64,000 bases of DNA, from positions 26,529 through 90,528 of the forward strand of contig NZ_CALXYQ010000009.1 of assembly GCF_944393015.1 (NCBI RefSeq). The letters run 5' to 3'. Below are positions 35,385-46,258 of the stretch, one piece after another (the stretch's first letter is position 1; each line of letters begins with the position of its first letter). The translations under genes were made by a program, and so were the position numbers. Origin of the DNA: an uncultured Brachyspira sp. (lineage in GTDB: Bacteria; Spirochaetota; Brachyspiria; Brachyspirales; Brachyspiraceae). The notes beneath the pieces are model-generated. The model made no database searches. It saw only the letters and a list, made by a program, of their open reading frames with translations, and had not been told where the DNA came from.

Positions 35385-36827
35385 TTATCTTTTTCTTAAT
35401 ATAACAATATGTTCATTGCACATCGTTTCTAATTTTTTACCAACTGTATTTGTCGGAGAGTTTAATGAAGGCATAACTTTATTAATTATATTCCTATCAA
35501 TTGTATAAACATAATCCATATCATATTTACTTGCAATTTCTTTTATTATCTTATCTGTCTTTAAAAGTTCTCCTTTAACGGTTCTATTGCCTACAACCCA
35601 AAATTGATAACCGCCTGTTTTAGTTTTTTTAGAAATAGCTGATATCGCCTTTTCTAAATCTAAATAAAAACTATATACATCGCCTGCACGCTCTAAATCA
35701 ATATCTTTAATAATTTCTAAAGATTTAGTTAAAGTTTTGCTTGGAATCGAAAATTCAAATCCCTTTCTAAACTTAGCTCCTCCCATCAATGTTTTATCAA
35801 TCATCATTATTTCTTTTTCAGAAAGTCCGAATAAATCTATCCATTGAAGTGATAATCTGCTGTATTCTCCATAAGCAACCGTTGTTCTGTTGTCTCCATA
35901 AGGCGGAGATGTAATTACTAAATCAATAGATGAATCATCAATATCAAACAAGTCTATAACATTATTATTAAATATCCTAACTTTTGAAATGCTTCCATTT
36001 TTATTACAAGCTTCAGCAAAGCCATTCATTTTTTCTATATTTTTATCTAAAATATCAGTGAATTCTTTTAATACATTAGGCTTAAAACTTTTTACTTTTA
36101 TCGGAGGCATTCTAAACATTTTAAACTCTCCGTTTCTGCGATTAGATACAAGCCTAACTGATTCGCTAAATGCCGCAAATACAAAATTTCGTATATTTTC
36201 ATCTTCAATTTTTAATATATGATTTTTAATCATTTGAAGCTGCAATATTACCCTTGGCTTAAACCAATAGCCTATATTTTTAAAATTAGGTACTTCAAAA
36301 TTAATTTTTTTTGAATCTACATATTTTTTAAGATATACAGGAGCATCATTTCCCCATCCGTCTTTTGAGGTAAGATCAAGAGTTTTTTCAAAATACTCAT
36401 CTGCCATTTCATAAAAATCTATATTTTCATTATAATCATCATTAATTTGTTTTAATAAAATCGAAGCTTCTTTTTTAAGTTTATTTATATTAAGTTTATT
36501 AGTTTTTACTTTTGAAATAAATATTGCAAGAGGATTGATATCATTTCCATATATAGTCTTAATATTAGCAAGCATACCTTCAACAAGTACTGTACCTGAA
36601 CCGGAAAATGGATCAAATAAAGAATCTACTTCCATAATTTGTCTAACTATATTAATAATATTCCTGCTTATAGGAGAAACCATTACAGCTGGATAACTAT
36701 GGATGCTATGTGTATATTCTTTTGTATTCTCATATTTAAAATCCCAATAATTATTAGGCAATTTTTTAAGTATAGATATTAATTTATTATCTGTTTCTAT
36801 ATGATTAATTATTGATTTTTTATTCAT
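35385..36827 (-). CDS. Solitary DNA methyltransferase (N4-cytosine/N6-adenine amino type)
   Basis: The 480-residue protein has AdoMet motif I FDPFSGSGT (71-79) and the catalytic motif TSPPYG (306-311). The SPPY form is common in N4-cytosine methyltransferases, and the I-then-IV order with about 230 residues between points to an alpha-like arrangement with the target-recognition region in the middle. The C-terminal block YQFWVVGNRTVKGE is family-typical. No restriction endonuclease is adjacent, so it may be an orphan methylase or a partner of a distant gene, for example the nuclease at 56548. No signs of truncation. Confidence 0.85.
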   Translation of the reverse strand: MNKKSIINHIETDNKLISILKKLPNNYWDFKYENTKEYTHSIHSYPAVMVSPISRNIINIVRQIMEVDSLFDPFSGSGTVLVEGMLANIKTIYGNDINPLAIFISKVKTNKLNINKLKKEASILLKQINDDYNENIDFYEMADEYFEKTLDLTSKDGWGNDAPVYLKKYVDSKKINFEVPNFKNIGYWFKPRVILQLQMIKNHILKIEDENIRNFVFAAFSESVRLVSNRRNGEFKMFRMPPIKVKSFKPNVLKEFTDILDKNIEKMNGFAEACNKNGSISKVRIFNNNVIDLFDIDDSSIDLVITSPPYGDNRTTVAYGEYSRLSLQWIDLFGLSEKEIMMIDKTLMGGAKFRKGFEFSIPSKTLTKSLEIIKDIDLERAGDVYSFYLDLEKAISAISKKTKTGGYQFWVVGNRTVKGELLKTDKIIKEIASKYDMDYVYTIDRNIINKVMPSLNSPTNTVGKKLETMCNEHIVILRKR

Positions 36828-36902
36828 AGTTTTATTATAATAGACTGCTTAATATATTGTCTGCATTGTATTATTAATAATAAATAAAATCAATAATAAT
36901 AA

Positions 36903-36934
36903 AAAAGTGCAGAATAATTAATCCTGCACCTTTT
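36903..36934 (-). terminator. Intrinsic terminator of lon
   Basis: GTGCAG / CTGCAC stem; on the minus strand followed by six T. It lies 26 bases after the lon stop codon. Confidence 0.88.
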
Positions 36935-36959
36935 ATTATTTTATATTATAATTTTTTAT

Positions 36960-39455
36960 TTACTTTTTTGTCTGTTTTTTTATTTGTTTTTTGTTTTCCG
37001 ATTTATTTGATTTATTTAGCTTATTCAATTTAAACATAAAATCAAACACCTCTTTAACATCTTTTACAGGATGGAAAGTTAAGCCCTTTTTAACATTTTC
37101 AGGAATCTCATCTAAATCCCTAATATTCTCATAAGGTATTATAATATGCTTAATGAATCCAAGCCTTTTTGCCGCTATAGTCTTTTCTTTAAGTCCGCCT
37201 ATAGGCAAAACTTTTCCATTCAATGAAAGCTCACCTGTCATAGCAGTATCATTTCTTATAACTTTATTCATAGAAAGCGAAAGCAAAGCAGTAGCCATAG
37301 TAATACCTGCTGAAGGGCCGTCTTTAGGAGTAGCTCCTTCAGGAATATGCAAGTGAATCATAGCATCATTAAAATAATTTTCAGGAACGCCATAATCTTT
37401 GGCAACGCTTTTTACATAACTATAAGCTATCTCTACACTCTCGCTCATAACATCGCCAAGCTGTCCTGTTACCTGTATGTTTCCGGAATCTTTTTTCTCT
37501 GATACTTTTATCGATTCTATAGTAAGAGTTGCACCGCCTAAAGATGTCCAAGCTAAGCCTATAGAGTTTCCAGGCTTCAAATCCTTTTCTGTAAAGTCTT
37601 CTGTGAATATTGGCTTTTTAAGATACTTCTCTAAATCTTTTTCATCTACTGTATAGCTGTAAGTTTTTTTATTATGCTCTACAATATCAGCAGCGATTTT
37701 TCTGCATATTCTCTCTATTCTTCTTTCAAAATTTCTAACTCCAGCCTCTCTAGCATATCCGTCTATTATCGCACTTATAGCCTTATTAGTAAATTTGATA
37801 TTTTTTATATCAAGTCCATGAGCTTTAACTTGTCTTGGTATAATATATTTAGAAGCTATTTTTAATTTCTCTTCCATTATGTATCCTGAAAGTCTTATAA
37901 CTTCCATTCTGTCAAGCAAAGGTCTAGGAATTGTATCAAGAGTATTTGCTGTAGTGATGAATAAAACATTTGATAAATCGAAAGGCAAATCCAAATAATG
38001 ATCTCTAAATGATGCATTCTGTTCTGGGTCTAAAACTTCAAGTAAAGCACTTGAAGGATCACCCTGAAAACTTGTTCCCAATTTATCAATTTCGTCAAGC
38101 ATAAGAACAGGATTCTTAACTTTTACTATCTTCAAAGCCTCTATAATTTTACCAGGCATAGCACCTATATAAGTTCTTCTATGTCCTTTAATTTCAGCTT
38201 CATCTCTCATACCGCCTAAAGAAAATCTAAAGAAAGGTCTGTCTAATGCCTCAGCTATACTCTTACCTATAGAAGTTTTACCAACTCCCGGAGGGCCTAC
38301 AAAACATAGTATAGAAGATTTTTTCTCCGGATTTAATTTTCTCACTGCTAAAAATTCGTATATTCTCTCTTTAACATCTTCAAGTCCGTAATGATCTCTG
38401 TCTAATATCTTTTTGCTTTTTGATATATCTTCTCTTTCTTTATTTTCTTTATTCCAAGGCAAAGCGAATAAGGTATCCAAATAGTTTTTAGAAACAGTAT
38501 ATTCCGGGGAATGAGTATCTATTGTAGAAATCTTTTCTATCTCCTGTTCCATTCTCTCTTTAACTTCATCTATAACATTAATCTCTTCAAGAGTTTTTTT
38601 GTATTTCTCTATATCTCTTTGTTTAGGGTCTGTATCATAACCTAATTCTTTTTTTATTTCTTTTAACTGTTCTTTTAAGAAATATTCTCTTTGCTGTTTT
38701 TGTACCTTTGAATTTATACTGCCTTGAATCTTTTGCTGTATTTCAGATATCTCTCTCTCTTTTTGAAGAAGAAGATGAACCTTTTCAAGTCTTTCCTGAA
38801 TATCAAAAGTTTCAAGTATTTCCTGCTGACTTGCTCGCTCTACATTAAGCATAGATGTAACAAAATCGGCTAATCTTCCAGGATCATCAACATTAACCAT
38901 AGTAAGACGCATTTCTTCAGTGAAAAGCGGATTATTCTCACTTATAGCTTTTATATCTGAAAGCAAAGCTCTAGTATATGCTTTTATTTCTTTGGCTTCT
39001 TTCTCATTTCTAAAAGGGTCTATATCAGGTATATAAAGAGGCTCTGCTCTTATTACAGGGTCTGTAGTTACAAATTTTATAACTTTATATCTTCGTATGG
39101 AATTTATAAGAAGATTAAGTCCGCCGTCAGGCAAATTTAATTTTTTGAATACTTTTACAACAACACCAACTTTATAAATTTCATCAACAGAAGGTGTTTT
39201 ATTTTCAGACGGAGTATCAGAAATATATAAATTAAGTCCTAAAAATCCGTCATTTTCGGCTATAGCCTTATTCACAGCATCTGCATGATGAGCCGGTATC
39301 GGAAATGGTGCATAAAGCCCAGGAAATAAAGGCTTTCCCATTACCGGTATGATTATTAATCTTGAAGGTAATTTATCTTCCACAATTGCAACCGTATTAT
39401 CATCTTTTTTACTATTATCACTATTTTTATTATTATCTAATTTATCCTTAGCCAT
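36960..39455 (-). CDS. lon: ATP-dependent protease Lon
   Basis: Lon is a cytosolic hexameric AAA+ serine protease that removes damaged and regulatory proteins. The N-terminal substrate-binding domain (about 30-235), the AAA+ domain with GPPGVGKTS and MLDEIDKLG, and the protease domain with PKDGPSAG (catalytic Ser about 715) and the catalytic Lys (about 756, GGLKEK) are all present. The start at 39455 (MAKDKLDN) is chosen because AGGAG lies 8 bases before it; an in-frame TTG two codons earlier is too close. The 831-residue length is normal, with extra Lys/Asn-rich tails at both ends. Confidence 0.97.
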   Translation of the reverse strand: MAKDKLDNNKNSDNSKKDDNTVAIVEDKLPSRLIIIPVMGKPLFPGLYAPFPIPAHHADAVNKAIAENDGFLGLNLYISDTPSENKTPSVDEIYKVGVVVKVFKKLNLPDGGLNLLINSIRRYKVIKFVTTDPVIRAEPLYIPDIDPFRNEKEAKEIKAYTRALLSDIKAISENNPLFTEEMRLTMVNVDDPGRLADFVTSMLNVERASQQEILETFDIQERLEKVHLLLQKEREISEIQQKIQGSINSKVQKQQREYFLKEQLKEIKKELGYDTDPKQRDIEKYKKTLEEINVIDEVKERMEQEIEKISTIDTHSPEYTVSKNYLDTLFALPWNKENKEREDISKSKKILDRDHYGLEDVKERIYEFLAVRKLNPEKKSSILCFVGPPGVGKTSIGKSIAEALDRPFFRFSLGGMRDEAEIKGHRRTYIGAMPGKIIEALKIVKVKNPVLMLDEIDKLGTSFQGDPSSALLEVLDPEQNASFRDHYLDLPFDLSNVLFITTANTLDTIPRPLLDRMEVIRLSGYIMEEKLKIASKYIIPRQVKAHGLDIKNIKFTNKAISAIIDGYAREAGVRNFERRIERICRKIAADIVEHNKKTYSYTVDEKDLEKYLKKPIFTEDFTEKDLKPGNSIGLAWTSLGGATLTIESIKVSEKKDSGNIQVTGQLGDVMSESVEIAYSYVKSVAKDYGVPENYFNDAMIHLHIPEGATPKDGPSAGITMATALLSLSMNKVIRNDTAMTGELSLNGKVLPIGGLKEKTIAAKRLGFIKHIIIPYENIRDLDEIPENVKKGLTFHPVKDVKEVFDFMFKLNKLNKSNKSENKKQIKKQTKK

Positions 39456-39710
39456 TAACAAAACTCCTAATGATATTGTATAGTATAATATAAAATATAC
39501 TTATAAGTCAAATAGCTTGTTAAGTATTTTATGCAATAAATATACCAATTTTTAAATTTATATTACTTTTCATACTGTATTTATTATATTTTATGATAAA
39601 GATAGACAAGGTGAAGTATATATATAGAAATAACTTTATTTATTTTGATAATTCTTCATTATTCTTACTTATTATAAAAATAAAATTATTATAATATCAC
39701 AATAATAAAA

Positions 39711-39747
39711 AAGTGTTTTATTATATTTGTTTAATAATAAAACACTT
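39711..39747 (-). terminator. Intrinsic terminator of the second chemotaxis receptor gene
   Basis: AAGTGTTTTATTAT / AATAATAAAACACTT stem, followed on the minus strand by six T. The rest of the 39456-39791 gap shows no other feature. Confidence 0.85.
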
Positions 39748-39791
39748 ATAATTATATATTGTATTTAATTTATACTGGTATTAAATAAAAA

Positions 39792-41741
39792 CTATCTTAA
39801 TTTGAAGAAATCAATCAATTTATTTAAATTTTTAGCCTCATTTAAAAGCAACTGAGAAGAAGAGCTAGCCTCCTCTACTAAAGCAGCATTTTGCTGAACA
39901 GAAGAATCCATTTCATTTATAGCAACATTAATCTGCCCTATTCCATTTTCCTGTTCTTTAGCAGCTATATTAACTTTCTGCATCAAATCAGAAACTTTAT
40001 CCATTCTGTCTGCTATATCATTAAAAATATCCTTAGATTCATTAACGCTGGCAGCAGCTAAATTTATTTTATCATTACTATCAACTATAAGAGAAGTAAT
40101 ATTTTTTACGGATTCTTGTGTATTCTGTGCTAAATTTCTAACTTCGCTGGCTACAACAGCAAAACCTCTTCCCTGCTCTCCAGCCCTTGCCGCCTCTACT
40201 GAAGCATTAAGTGCAAGTATATTTGTTTGAAAGGCAATAGATTCTATCATTTTAGTTATATCCATTATTTTAGAACTTGACTCATAAACAGCATCCATTT
40301 TATTAACGCTTTCTTCTATTATCTTGCCTGCCTTGCCTACATAATCCTTTGCTTCAACAACCATATTTGTGCTGTCATATATATCAGAAACGGCAAATTT
40401 TACATTAGAAGCCATTTCATTCATAGTTGATGCTGTTTCCTCCAAGCTGGAAGCCTGCATTTCTGTTCTATTAGATAAATCATTATTTCCTGAAAGAACT
40501 TCATTGGCGGCACTTTCAACTTGTTCCGATGATTCTTTAACAGTATTCATAACATTATTTAAATTATCTAATATGCTTTTTATTGCTCTTGCTATATCTC
40601 CCCATTCATCTTTAAGTTCTGTAAATCCTGGAGGAGTATCCCAAGATATATCTCCTTTAGATAATTTAGTTAAATCCTGAGCAAGTAATTTAATGATAAA
40701 TACAACTTTTTTCTTTATTATTAGAGGTGTAATAATAAATACTATTACTAATATTACAGCTAAAATTATAATCATAATATTTCTTATATTATTACTGTCT
40801 TCAAGTATTACATAATTAGGAACTAATATTTTCATACCCCAATTCTGACCTGTTTCAAGTTTTATGGGTACGAATATATATGTGGACTTAGTATTCAATG
40901 ATGCACTGAAATCCTCAAATATCACAGTTTGACCTGCTTTTATACTTTCTAATACATTATTATCCCTATAATAAGGATATGCCTCATAAATATTTTTACC
41001 AACATGTGTTTCATTTTCTTTATTATAAAGAAGCGTACCATTATGATCAAATAAAGAAGTGAGAGTATTTTCAAAAGGATTAATATTATCCATTATAGGG
41101 GCTAATGATTCTATAAATATATCAACACCAGCAACGCCTATAATTTGACCGTTATTTTTTAAAGGTATAGACCAAGTATTCATTTTTACCATTTTTCCGC
41201 CTACTTCAAAATCATATATAGACGTAATATTAATATTTCCTGTAGTTACAGGCACTGAATAATAATCGCTTTTTAATTCTTCGCTTGTCATACCTCTGTC
41301 GGCAGCAGAACCATTATTTCTATATACATAATCAGAGAACATACCACCTGCTTCTGAATAGTTAGGATCATTTACATAATCAGCATCATTGCCCATCACA
41401 TTATTTTTAAATATAAGAAACAAAGCTCCTGTATTATCAGGAAGAGTGCTAAAAAAATCTTTAGTTGTATTTTTATATACTTCTCTGTTTCTCTCTCCTG
41501 ATCTATATAAATTATTTATTGTATATTCAAATGTACTTAAACTATCGAACGCTTCCTGAACAAGCGACTGCACTTTAGCGGCTTCACCTTTGGCACTTTC
41601 ATCCAATACCTTATATGAAAGTTTTTTAGTAACATTATTAACAGAAAATATGTTAAATAAATTTGATATGATAAGCATGATGATAAAAGGAACAACTATA
41701 ACCATACTTATTTTAAATTGCAGGCTATTAAAGATCTTCAT
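39792..41741 (-). CDS. Methyl-accepting chemotaxis protein (dCache sensor)
   Basis: The 649-residue receptor has membrane segments near 10-32 and 325-347, a periplasmic dCache region between them ([56 protein letters not shown]), a HAMP region and a signalling coiled coil with tip [23 protein letters not shown] 41741 follows GGGAGAT; the in-frame TTG at 41756 lies upstream of that ribosome site and is rejected. It ends [11 protein letters not shown] and lacks a CheR pentapeptide. It differs from the 12671 receptor in its ligand domain, so it should sense something else. Confidence 0.95.
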   Translation of the reverse strand: MKIFNSLQFKISMVIVVPFIIMLIISNLFNIFSVNNVTKKLSYKVLDESAKGEAAKVQSLVQEAFDSLSTFEYTINNLYRSGERNREVYKNTTKDFFSTLPDNTGALFLIFKNNVMGNDADYVNDPNYSEAGGMFSDYVYRNNGSAADRGMTSEELKSDYYSVPVTTGNINITSIYDFEVGGKMVKMNTWSIPLKNNGQIIGVAGVDIFIESLAPIMDNINPFENTLTSLFDHNGTLLYNKENETHVGKNIYEAYPYYRDNNVLESIKAGQTVIFEDFSASLNTKSTYIFVPIKLETGQNWGMKILVPNYVILEDSNNIRNIMIIILAVILVIVFIITPLIIKKKVVFIIKLLAQDLTKLSKGDISWDTPPGFTELKDEWGDIARAIKSILDNLNNVMNTVKESSEQVESAANEVLSGNNDLSNRTEMQASSLEETASTMNEMASNVKFAVSDIYDSTNMVVEAKDYVGKAGKIIEESVNKMDAVYESSSKIMDITKMIESIAFQTNILALNASVEAARAGEQGRGFAVVASEVRNLAQNTQESVKNITSLIVDSNDKINLAAASVNESKDIFNDIADRMDKVSDLMQKVNIAAKEQENGIGQINVAINEMDSSVQQNAALVEEASSSSQLLLNEAKNLNKLIDFFKLR

Positions 41742-41822
41742 TAAGGTATCTCCCAAAATATATTATAAATTATATTTATATTATTATACAATAATATGTA
41801 TTTATATACAATTGTTGCTAAT

Positions 41823-41879
41823 AAAAATTGTTCACAATAAGGCTCTGCCAAGTAAACTTAGCAGAGGTTCACAATTTTT
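41823..41879. promoter_or_regulatory. Nested hairpin upstream of the chemotaxis receptor gene
   Basis: Outer arms AAAAATTGT / ACAATTTTT enclose an inner stem CTCTGC / GCAGAG with loop CAAGTAAACTTA. It lies 80 bases upstream of the receptor start. Part of it, TAATAAAAATTGTT, is repeated near 41930. Function unknown; it could be a leader structure. Confidence 0.45.
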
Positions 41880-41939
41880 ATAATTAGATTTACAATATTT
41901 TAAATTATTATTCTATATTATTGTTGTTAATAAAAATTG

Positions 41940-42180
41940 TTACCCCATAAGACTAGCAATAATAAAAAACTATTTACACACCCCGCCCTTTATTCTTTAT
42001 TATCTAATATATAATTTTCACTTTATTCTATCTTTTTGCTTTATTAGAAATTATAGCACCCGCCCAAGATTTTATTAAATTTATAGCCAATTCAGCACGC
42101 GTTTAGTTGACTGTGTATAATAGAATAATACTTTAATAATAACTGTTTTTAAATATAATATCATCTAACCGCGTGTTAAT
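41940..42180. repeat. Inverted G-module repeat upstream of ruvB
   Basis: CACCCCGCCCTTTA (near 41980) to GCACCCGCCCAAG (near 42057) is an inverted module; divergent boxes CAGCACGCGTTTAG (near 42092) and ACCGCGTGTTAAT (near 42168) follow. The ruvB promoter starts directly after it. Confidence 0.65.
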
Positions 42181-42185
42181 AAAAT

Positions 42186-42214
42186 TTGTTATTTAAAGAA
42201 TTTTAATATATAAT
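42186..42214 (+). promoter_or_regulatory. Promoter of ruvB, giving a nearly leaderless mRNA
   Basis: TTGTTA and TATAAT are 17 bases apart. The -10 box ends only 10 bases before the ATG, and no ribosome site lies between, so transcription from it would start within about 5 bases of the start codon. Confidence 0.65.
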
Positions 42215-42224
42215 TGCACAAACT

Positions 42225-43262
42225 ATGGATAAAGAAAGCATAACAAATGCTGAAGAAAACTCTTATGATAAGCCCAATAATAATATAAGACCTCAAGGTT
42301 TTGATGATTTTTTGGGACAGAAAAATATAAAATCAAAATTGAAAGTCTTTATAGATAGTGCTAAAAAAAGAGATGTTTCTTTAGATCATATATTATTTTA
42401 CGGTCCTCCAGGACTTGGAAAAACTACATTAGCTCAAATAATAGCAAATGAAATGGGAAGCAATATAAAAGCTACATCAGCACCCATAATAGAGCGTCCA
42501 GGAGATTTGGCTTCTATACTCACTACTTTGGGTGAAAAAGATATACTATTCATAGATGAAATACATAGACTTAGAACTGTAGTTGAAGAGGTACTTTATT
42601 CAGCTATGGAGGATTTTTTCGTAGATATAAAGGTGGGAGAAGGAACATCTGCTAAAAGTTTCAGAGTGAAATTACCGCATTTTACTTTAATAGGTGCTAC
42701 AACAAGAAGCGGTTTATTAAGTACGCCTTTATATGATAGATTCGGAATAGTAGAAAGACTGGAATTTTATACTAATGAAGATTTGGCTAATATAGTAAAG
42801 AGAAGTTCTGAATTTCTTAATATAGATATTACAGATGAGGCTGCAATTTCCATAGCTTCAAGATCGAGAGGAACACCTAGAATAGTTAATAGGCTTTTAA
42901 GAAGAGTTTTTGACTTTGCCACCGTACATGATGTTTTAAAAATAGACGAAGAATTTGCCTGTGATTCTCTTGAAAAATTGGGAATAGATAAAAACGGTTT
43001 TGAAGCACTTGACAAACTTTATTTAAATACTATTATTAAACATTATAACGGAGGCCCTGTAGGAGTTGATACTTTATCAGTATCTTTATCCGAACAGATA
43101 GAAACTATAGAAGATGTAATAGAGCCTTATCTTATACAATGCGGCTTTATAAAAAGAACGCCAAAAGGCAGAGTTGCTACAAATAAGGCTTATGGTTACT
43201 TAAATCTTTCTTCAAAGTATGACGATAATTATGAAGAAGAAAGAGGATTATTTGATTTTTAA
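42225..43262 (+). CDS. ruvB: Holliday junction branch migration DNA helicase RuvB
   Basis: RuvB is the ring ATPase that drives branch migration of Holliday junctions with RuvA. The 345-residue sequence has [11 protein letters not shown], Walker [15 protein letters not shown], Walker [11 protein letters not shown], the sensor [20 protein letters not shown] with its arginine finger, and the C-terminal winged helix with [18 protein letters not shown]. The start [10 protein letters not shown] is the only plausible ATG. No ribosome site precedes it. The next gene overlaps or abuts its 3' end, so the peptidase gene is probably on the same transcript. ruvA and ruvC are not here. Confidence 0.97.
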   Translation: MDKESITNAEENSYDKPNNNIRPQGFDDFLGQKNIKSKLKVFIDSAKKRDVSLDHILFYGPPGLGKTTLAQIIANEMGSNIKATSAPIIERPGDLASILTTLGEKDILFIDEIHRLRTVVEEVLYSAMEDFFVDIKVGEGTSAKSFRVKLPHFTLIGATTRSGLLSTPLYDRFGIVERLEFYTNEDLANIVKRSSEFLNIDITDEAAISIASRSRGTPRIVNRLLRRVFDFATVHDVLKIDEEFACDSLEKLGIDKNGFEALDKLYLNTIIKHYNGGPVGVDTLSVSLSEQIETIEDVIEPYLIQCGFIKRTPKGRVATNKAYGYLNLSSKYDDNYEEERGLFDF

Positions 43263-44430
43263 GGAGCTTACTATTTTAATTACAGACGATACTTTAACAA
43301 AAGAAAAAAAGTCCAATGCTCAGTTGGATAAATATTATTTGGAAGAAACTTCGAAAGATGTAAAAAATTTAGCTAAACAATTTGTAGGAAACTTCAAAGA
43401 TGCTAATAAATCTGCTGATAATTCAAATTCTAGATTCGATATAAGCTATAAGAAAAATGTTAAATTAACTCCTTCTTCAAGATATAAAGCCCCAAGAGCA
43501 AAAATAAAATTTAATAGAACTAAAAAAATACTTAATAAATTATATAATTCTACTTACGGAATAAGACATATATTTAAATCAGTTGTGGAAGCTATTAAAA
43601 GAAAGGGCAACCATGAAAGAAGCATACTTATATTCTATGATGATGAAGAGCATGGTGTTAGACTTCCTATCAATAATTTCATGATTTTATTTCTTGTATT
43701 AGTATTTTCTGCTTTAATCTATACAGGTTATGATGCATATATTAGACAGAAAGAAGCTAGAGAATTTTATAATACTCTCTCAGCAAGAGAAGCTAAAACT
43801 TATACATTAATAGAAGATTATAAAAAATCTCTTAATAGATTCTCTAAAGCATTAACTGAATATAATAATGTTATCAAATCTATATCTTATGCAATAGATT
43901 ATAATGATATGGGTACATTTAACAATAATAATAATGAATCCGGAAACATTGAAAAGATGTTAAGCGAATTAGATTCATATCAGAAGAATATTCTTTCATT
44001 TATGGAAGTATCTCCAAAAATACATAAAGAAATTCCTTTAGGCTGGCCCGTTGCAGGAGGCGGAAGAATATCAAGCGGATTCGGAGCCAGACTTTCTCCT
44101 TTCAATCAGGAAAAAAGTTATCACTATGGTGTAGATATAGCAGGTCCTTATGGTACTCCTATACTTGCTGTTGCTGATGGTACTGTTACATTTGCAGGAT
44201 GGAGAAACGGTTACGGTTGGTTTGTTTTAATTACTCATGCTAATGGTTATCAAACTGCTTATGGGCATAACTCTAAACTTCTTGTTGATTATGGTCAGAA
44301 GGTAAAAAGAGGCGAAAAAATAGCACTAATAGGAAATACTGGAAGAACTACAGGAATACACTGCCATTTCGAGATTAGAGTTGGAGGAGATCATAAGAAT
44401 CCTATGCCTTATTTGAGTGCTAGATTCTAA
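43219..44430 (+). CDS. M23-family (LytM) zinc metallopeptidase, membrane anchored
   Basis: The product has a charged N-terminal cytosolic part, one membrane segment (about 153-172, [20 protein letters not shown]), a coiled-coil stretch, and a C-terminal peptidase M23 domain that cleaves peptidoglycan cross-bridges or activates amidases. Zinc-site motifs are HYGVD and [10 protein letters not shown] with a central AYGHNSKLL. The start is uncertain: ATG at 43219 and 43231 lie inside ruvB without a ribosome site, while a perfect AAGGAG at 43261 sits 6 bases before an in-frame ATT at 43273. The gene is coupled to ruvB, an odd pairing by function. Confidence 0.88.
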   Translation: MTIIMKKKEDYLIFKELTILITDDTLTKEKKSNAQLDKYYLEETSKDVKNLAKQFVGNFKDANKSADNSNSRFDISYKKNVKLTPSSRYKAPRAKIKFNRTKKILNKLYNSTYGIRHIFKSVVEAIKRKGNHERSILIFYDDEEHGVRLPINNFMILFLVLVFSALIYTGYDAYIRQKEAREFYNTLSAREAKTYTLIEDYKKSLNRFSKALTEYNNVIKSISYAIDYNDMGTFNNNNNESGNIEKMLSELDSYQKNILSFMEVSPKIHKEIPLGWPVAGGGRISSGFGARLSPFNQEKSYHYGVDIAGPYGTPILAVADGTVTFAGWRNGYGWFVLITHANGYQTAYGHNSKLLVDYGQKVKRGEKIALIGNTGRTTGIHCHFEIRVGGDHKNPMPYLSARF

Positions 44431-44470
44431 TATTTATATTTTTATACTAATCTATTTACTCTAGTATTAT

Positions 44471-46087
44471 ATGAATGAACATGATTCTAAACAGAGATAT
44501 TTAGGAGAATTCTATACTCCTTTAAATTTTGCTGAAAAATCTTTATCATATATATTTGATGTAATAGACAAAAAAGAATTAGAAAACGGCAATTATCGAA
44601 TATGGGATATGTCCTCTGGGACTGGAAATTTAGAATATTATCTTGATAAGAAATATCATAAATATCTTTATATGTCCACAATAGATGAAAATGATATAGA
44701 ATATTCCAAAGAAAAATTTAAAAATGCCTGCTTGTTTCAATATGATTATCTCAATGATGATATAAAAGATAATGATTTTGAATATAATAAACTTCCGCAA
44801 AAACTTCAATATGATTTAAATAATAAAGATATAAAATGGCTTATATTAATCAATCCGCCTTATGCCACAAGTCAGGTAGCAGGTACAAACTCGAAAAGCA
44901 AAAAAAATGTAAGCATAAGCAAGATTAGAGATTTGATGCATAAAGAAAAACTTGGTGATGCATCAAGAGAATTATATGCACAGTTCATGTTTAGAATACA
45001 TAAAGAGTTTAAAGATAAAAATAAAGTTTATCTTGCCATATTTTCTAAAACTAATTATATAAAATACAATAACAATGAAAAGTTTAGAAATAAGGTATGC
45101 AATTACAAATTTTTAAATGGCTTTATTTTCTCTTCATCTAATTTTGACAACACATCAAAAACTACCCCATTTCCTGTAAGCTTTATAATTTGGGAAATAA
45201 ATAATAATCATAACATAAAAACAGAAAATATTATTCTCGATGTTCTTGATGATAATTGCAATATAATAAATAAAAAAAGTTATAATGTAATAGAAAGCGA
45301 TAATCTTCTTAACAAATGGATAAAAAGAATAAAAACTTCCTCAACATTTGTACCGCTTTCATCAGCAATAAAAGTAAAAACATCAGGAAAAGACATAAGA
45401 GATAAAGTATGCGATGGCTTTATAGGTTCACTTATGAGCTGCGGAAGTGATTTGCAAAAACAAAATCTTACAGCAATATTTTCTGCTCCTCAGGCTTCTG
45501 CCGGCTCTCTTTCAATCACAAAAGAAAATTTTGAAAAAGCCATGATAATACATGCCGTTAGAAGAACTGCTAAAGTTGACTGGCTTAATGGAAGCGATCA
45601 ATTTTGCATACCTAAAAATGAATTGAAGCGAAAATTTATATTAGATTGTGTGATATGGACTTTATTTTCTACTTCCAATCAAACATCCGCTATGGATAAT
45701 ATATTTTATAAAGATAAATACTATACTATCATAAATCATTTTTACCCTTTTGATTATAAAAAAGTATATTCCGGCTGTACTTTCTTCAAATACGATAATG
45801 AAAAAAGATTCTGCTTTGAATATTTAGAAAATAACAAAGACTATATATCTGATGAAGCATCTGAATTGATGAATAGTGCAGAAGAACTTTATAAATATTT
45901 TTATTCCAATATAGAAAAAATCAATAAAGAAAAATTCAAAATATCTTTATGGGACACTGGATTTTGGCAGATAAGAAAATCTCTTAAAGATGTTAAATTA
46001 GCTTCGGATATATTAAAAGAAATCAAAATAAAAAGAAATATATTAAAAAAGAAGATATCAGAAAATACAGATGATTTTATTTTTTAG
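44471..46087 (+). CDS. Solitary N6-adenine DNA methyltransferase (Eco57I/NPPY type)
   Basis: The 538-residue protein has the motif X-like GEFYTP (12-17), AdoMet motif I DMSSGTGNLE (46-55) and the catalytic NPPYATSQ (from 128), which indicates N6-adenine methylation. The later WLNGSDQFCIPKNEL and C-terminal helices would form the target-recognition part. No PD-(D/E)xK or other nuclease motif was found at the N terminus, so it is not an obvious type IIG enzyme. No restriction gene is adjacent. It begins 40 bases after the peptidase gene. Role: orphan modification or phage-defence related; unproven. Confidence 0.82.
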   Translation: MNEHDSKQRYLGEFYTPLNFAEKSLSYIFDVIDKKELENGNYRIWDMSSGTGNLEYYLDKKYHKYLYMSTIDENDIEYSKEKFKNACLFQYDYLNDDIKDNDFEYNKLPQKLQYDLNNKDIKWLILINPPYATSQVAGTNSKSKKNVSISKIRDLMHKEKLGDASRELYAQFMFRIHKEFKDKNKVYLAIFSKTNYIKYNNNEKFRNKVCNYKFLNGFIFSSSNFDNTSKTTPFPVSFIIWEINNNHNIKTENIILDVLDDNCNIINKKSYNVIESDNLLNKWIKRIKTSSTFVPLSSAIKVKTSGKDIRDKVCDGFIGSLMSCGSDLQKQNLTAIFSAPQASAGSLSITKENFEKAMIIHAVRRTAKVDWLNGSDQFCIPKNELKRKFILDCVIWTLFSTSNQTSAMDNIFYKDKYYTIINHFYPFDYKKVYSGCTFFKYDNEKRFCFEYLENNKDYISDEASELMNSAEELYKYFYSNIEKINKEKFKISLWDTGFWQIRKSLKDVKLASDILKEIKIKRNILKKKISENTDDFIF

Positions 46088-46109
46088 TTTTATGTATTTT
46101 TTAAGTTTT

Positions 46110-46215
46110 TAATTTTTTTAACGCACGCTAAGCTAAACTAAAAACATAAATAAAATAAGTAATACAACTTTTATTATATTAAAAAATCTTCTTACCGTGC
46201 GGTAAATATACTGAA
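46110..46215. repeat. CGCACG/CGTGCG box pair without modules
   Basis: AACGCACGCTAAGCTAAAC (near 46120) and TACCGTGCGGTAAA (near 46192) form the central box pair of the palindromic repeat with no G modules beside them. It abuts the element starting at 46205. Confidence 0.55.
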
Positions 46216-46258
46216 AATTTTTAAGTTTGTCAACTGATGCACTTTATATAAATTTTAT

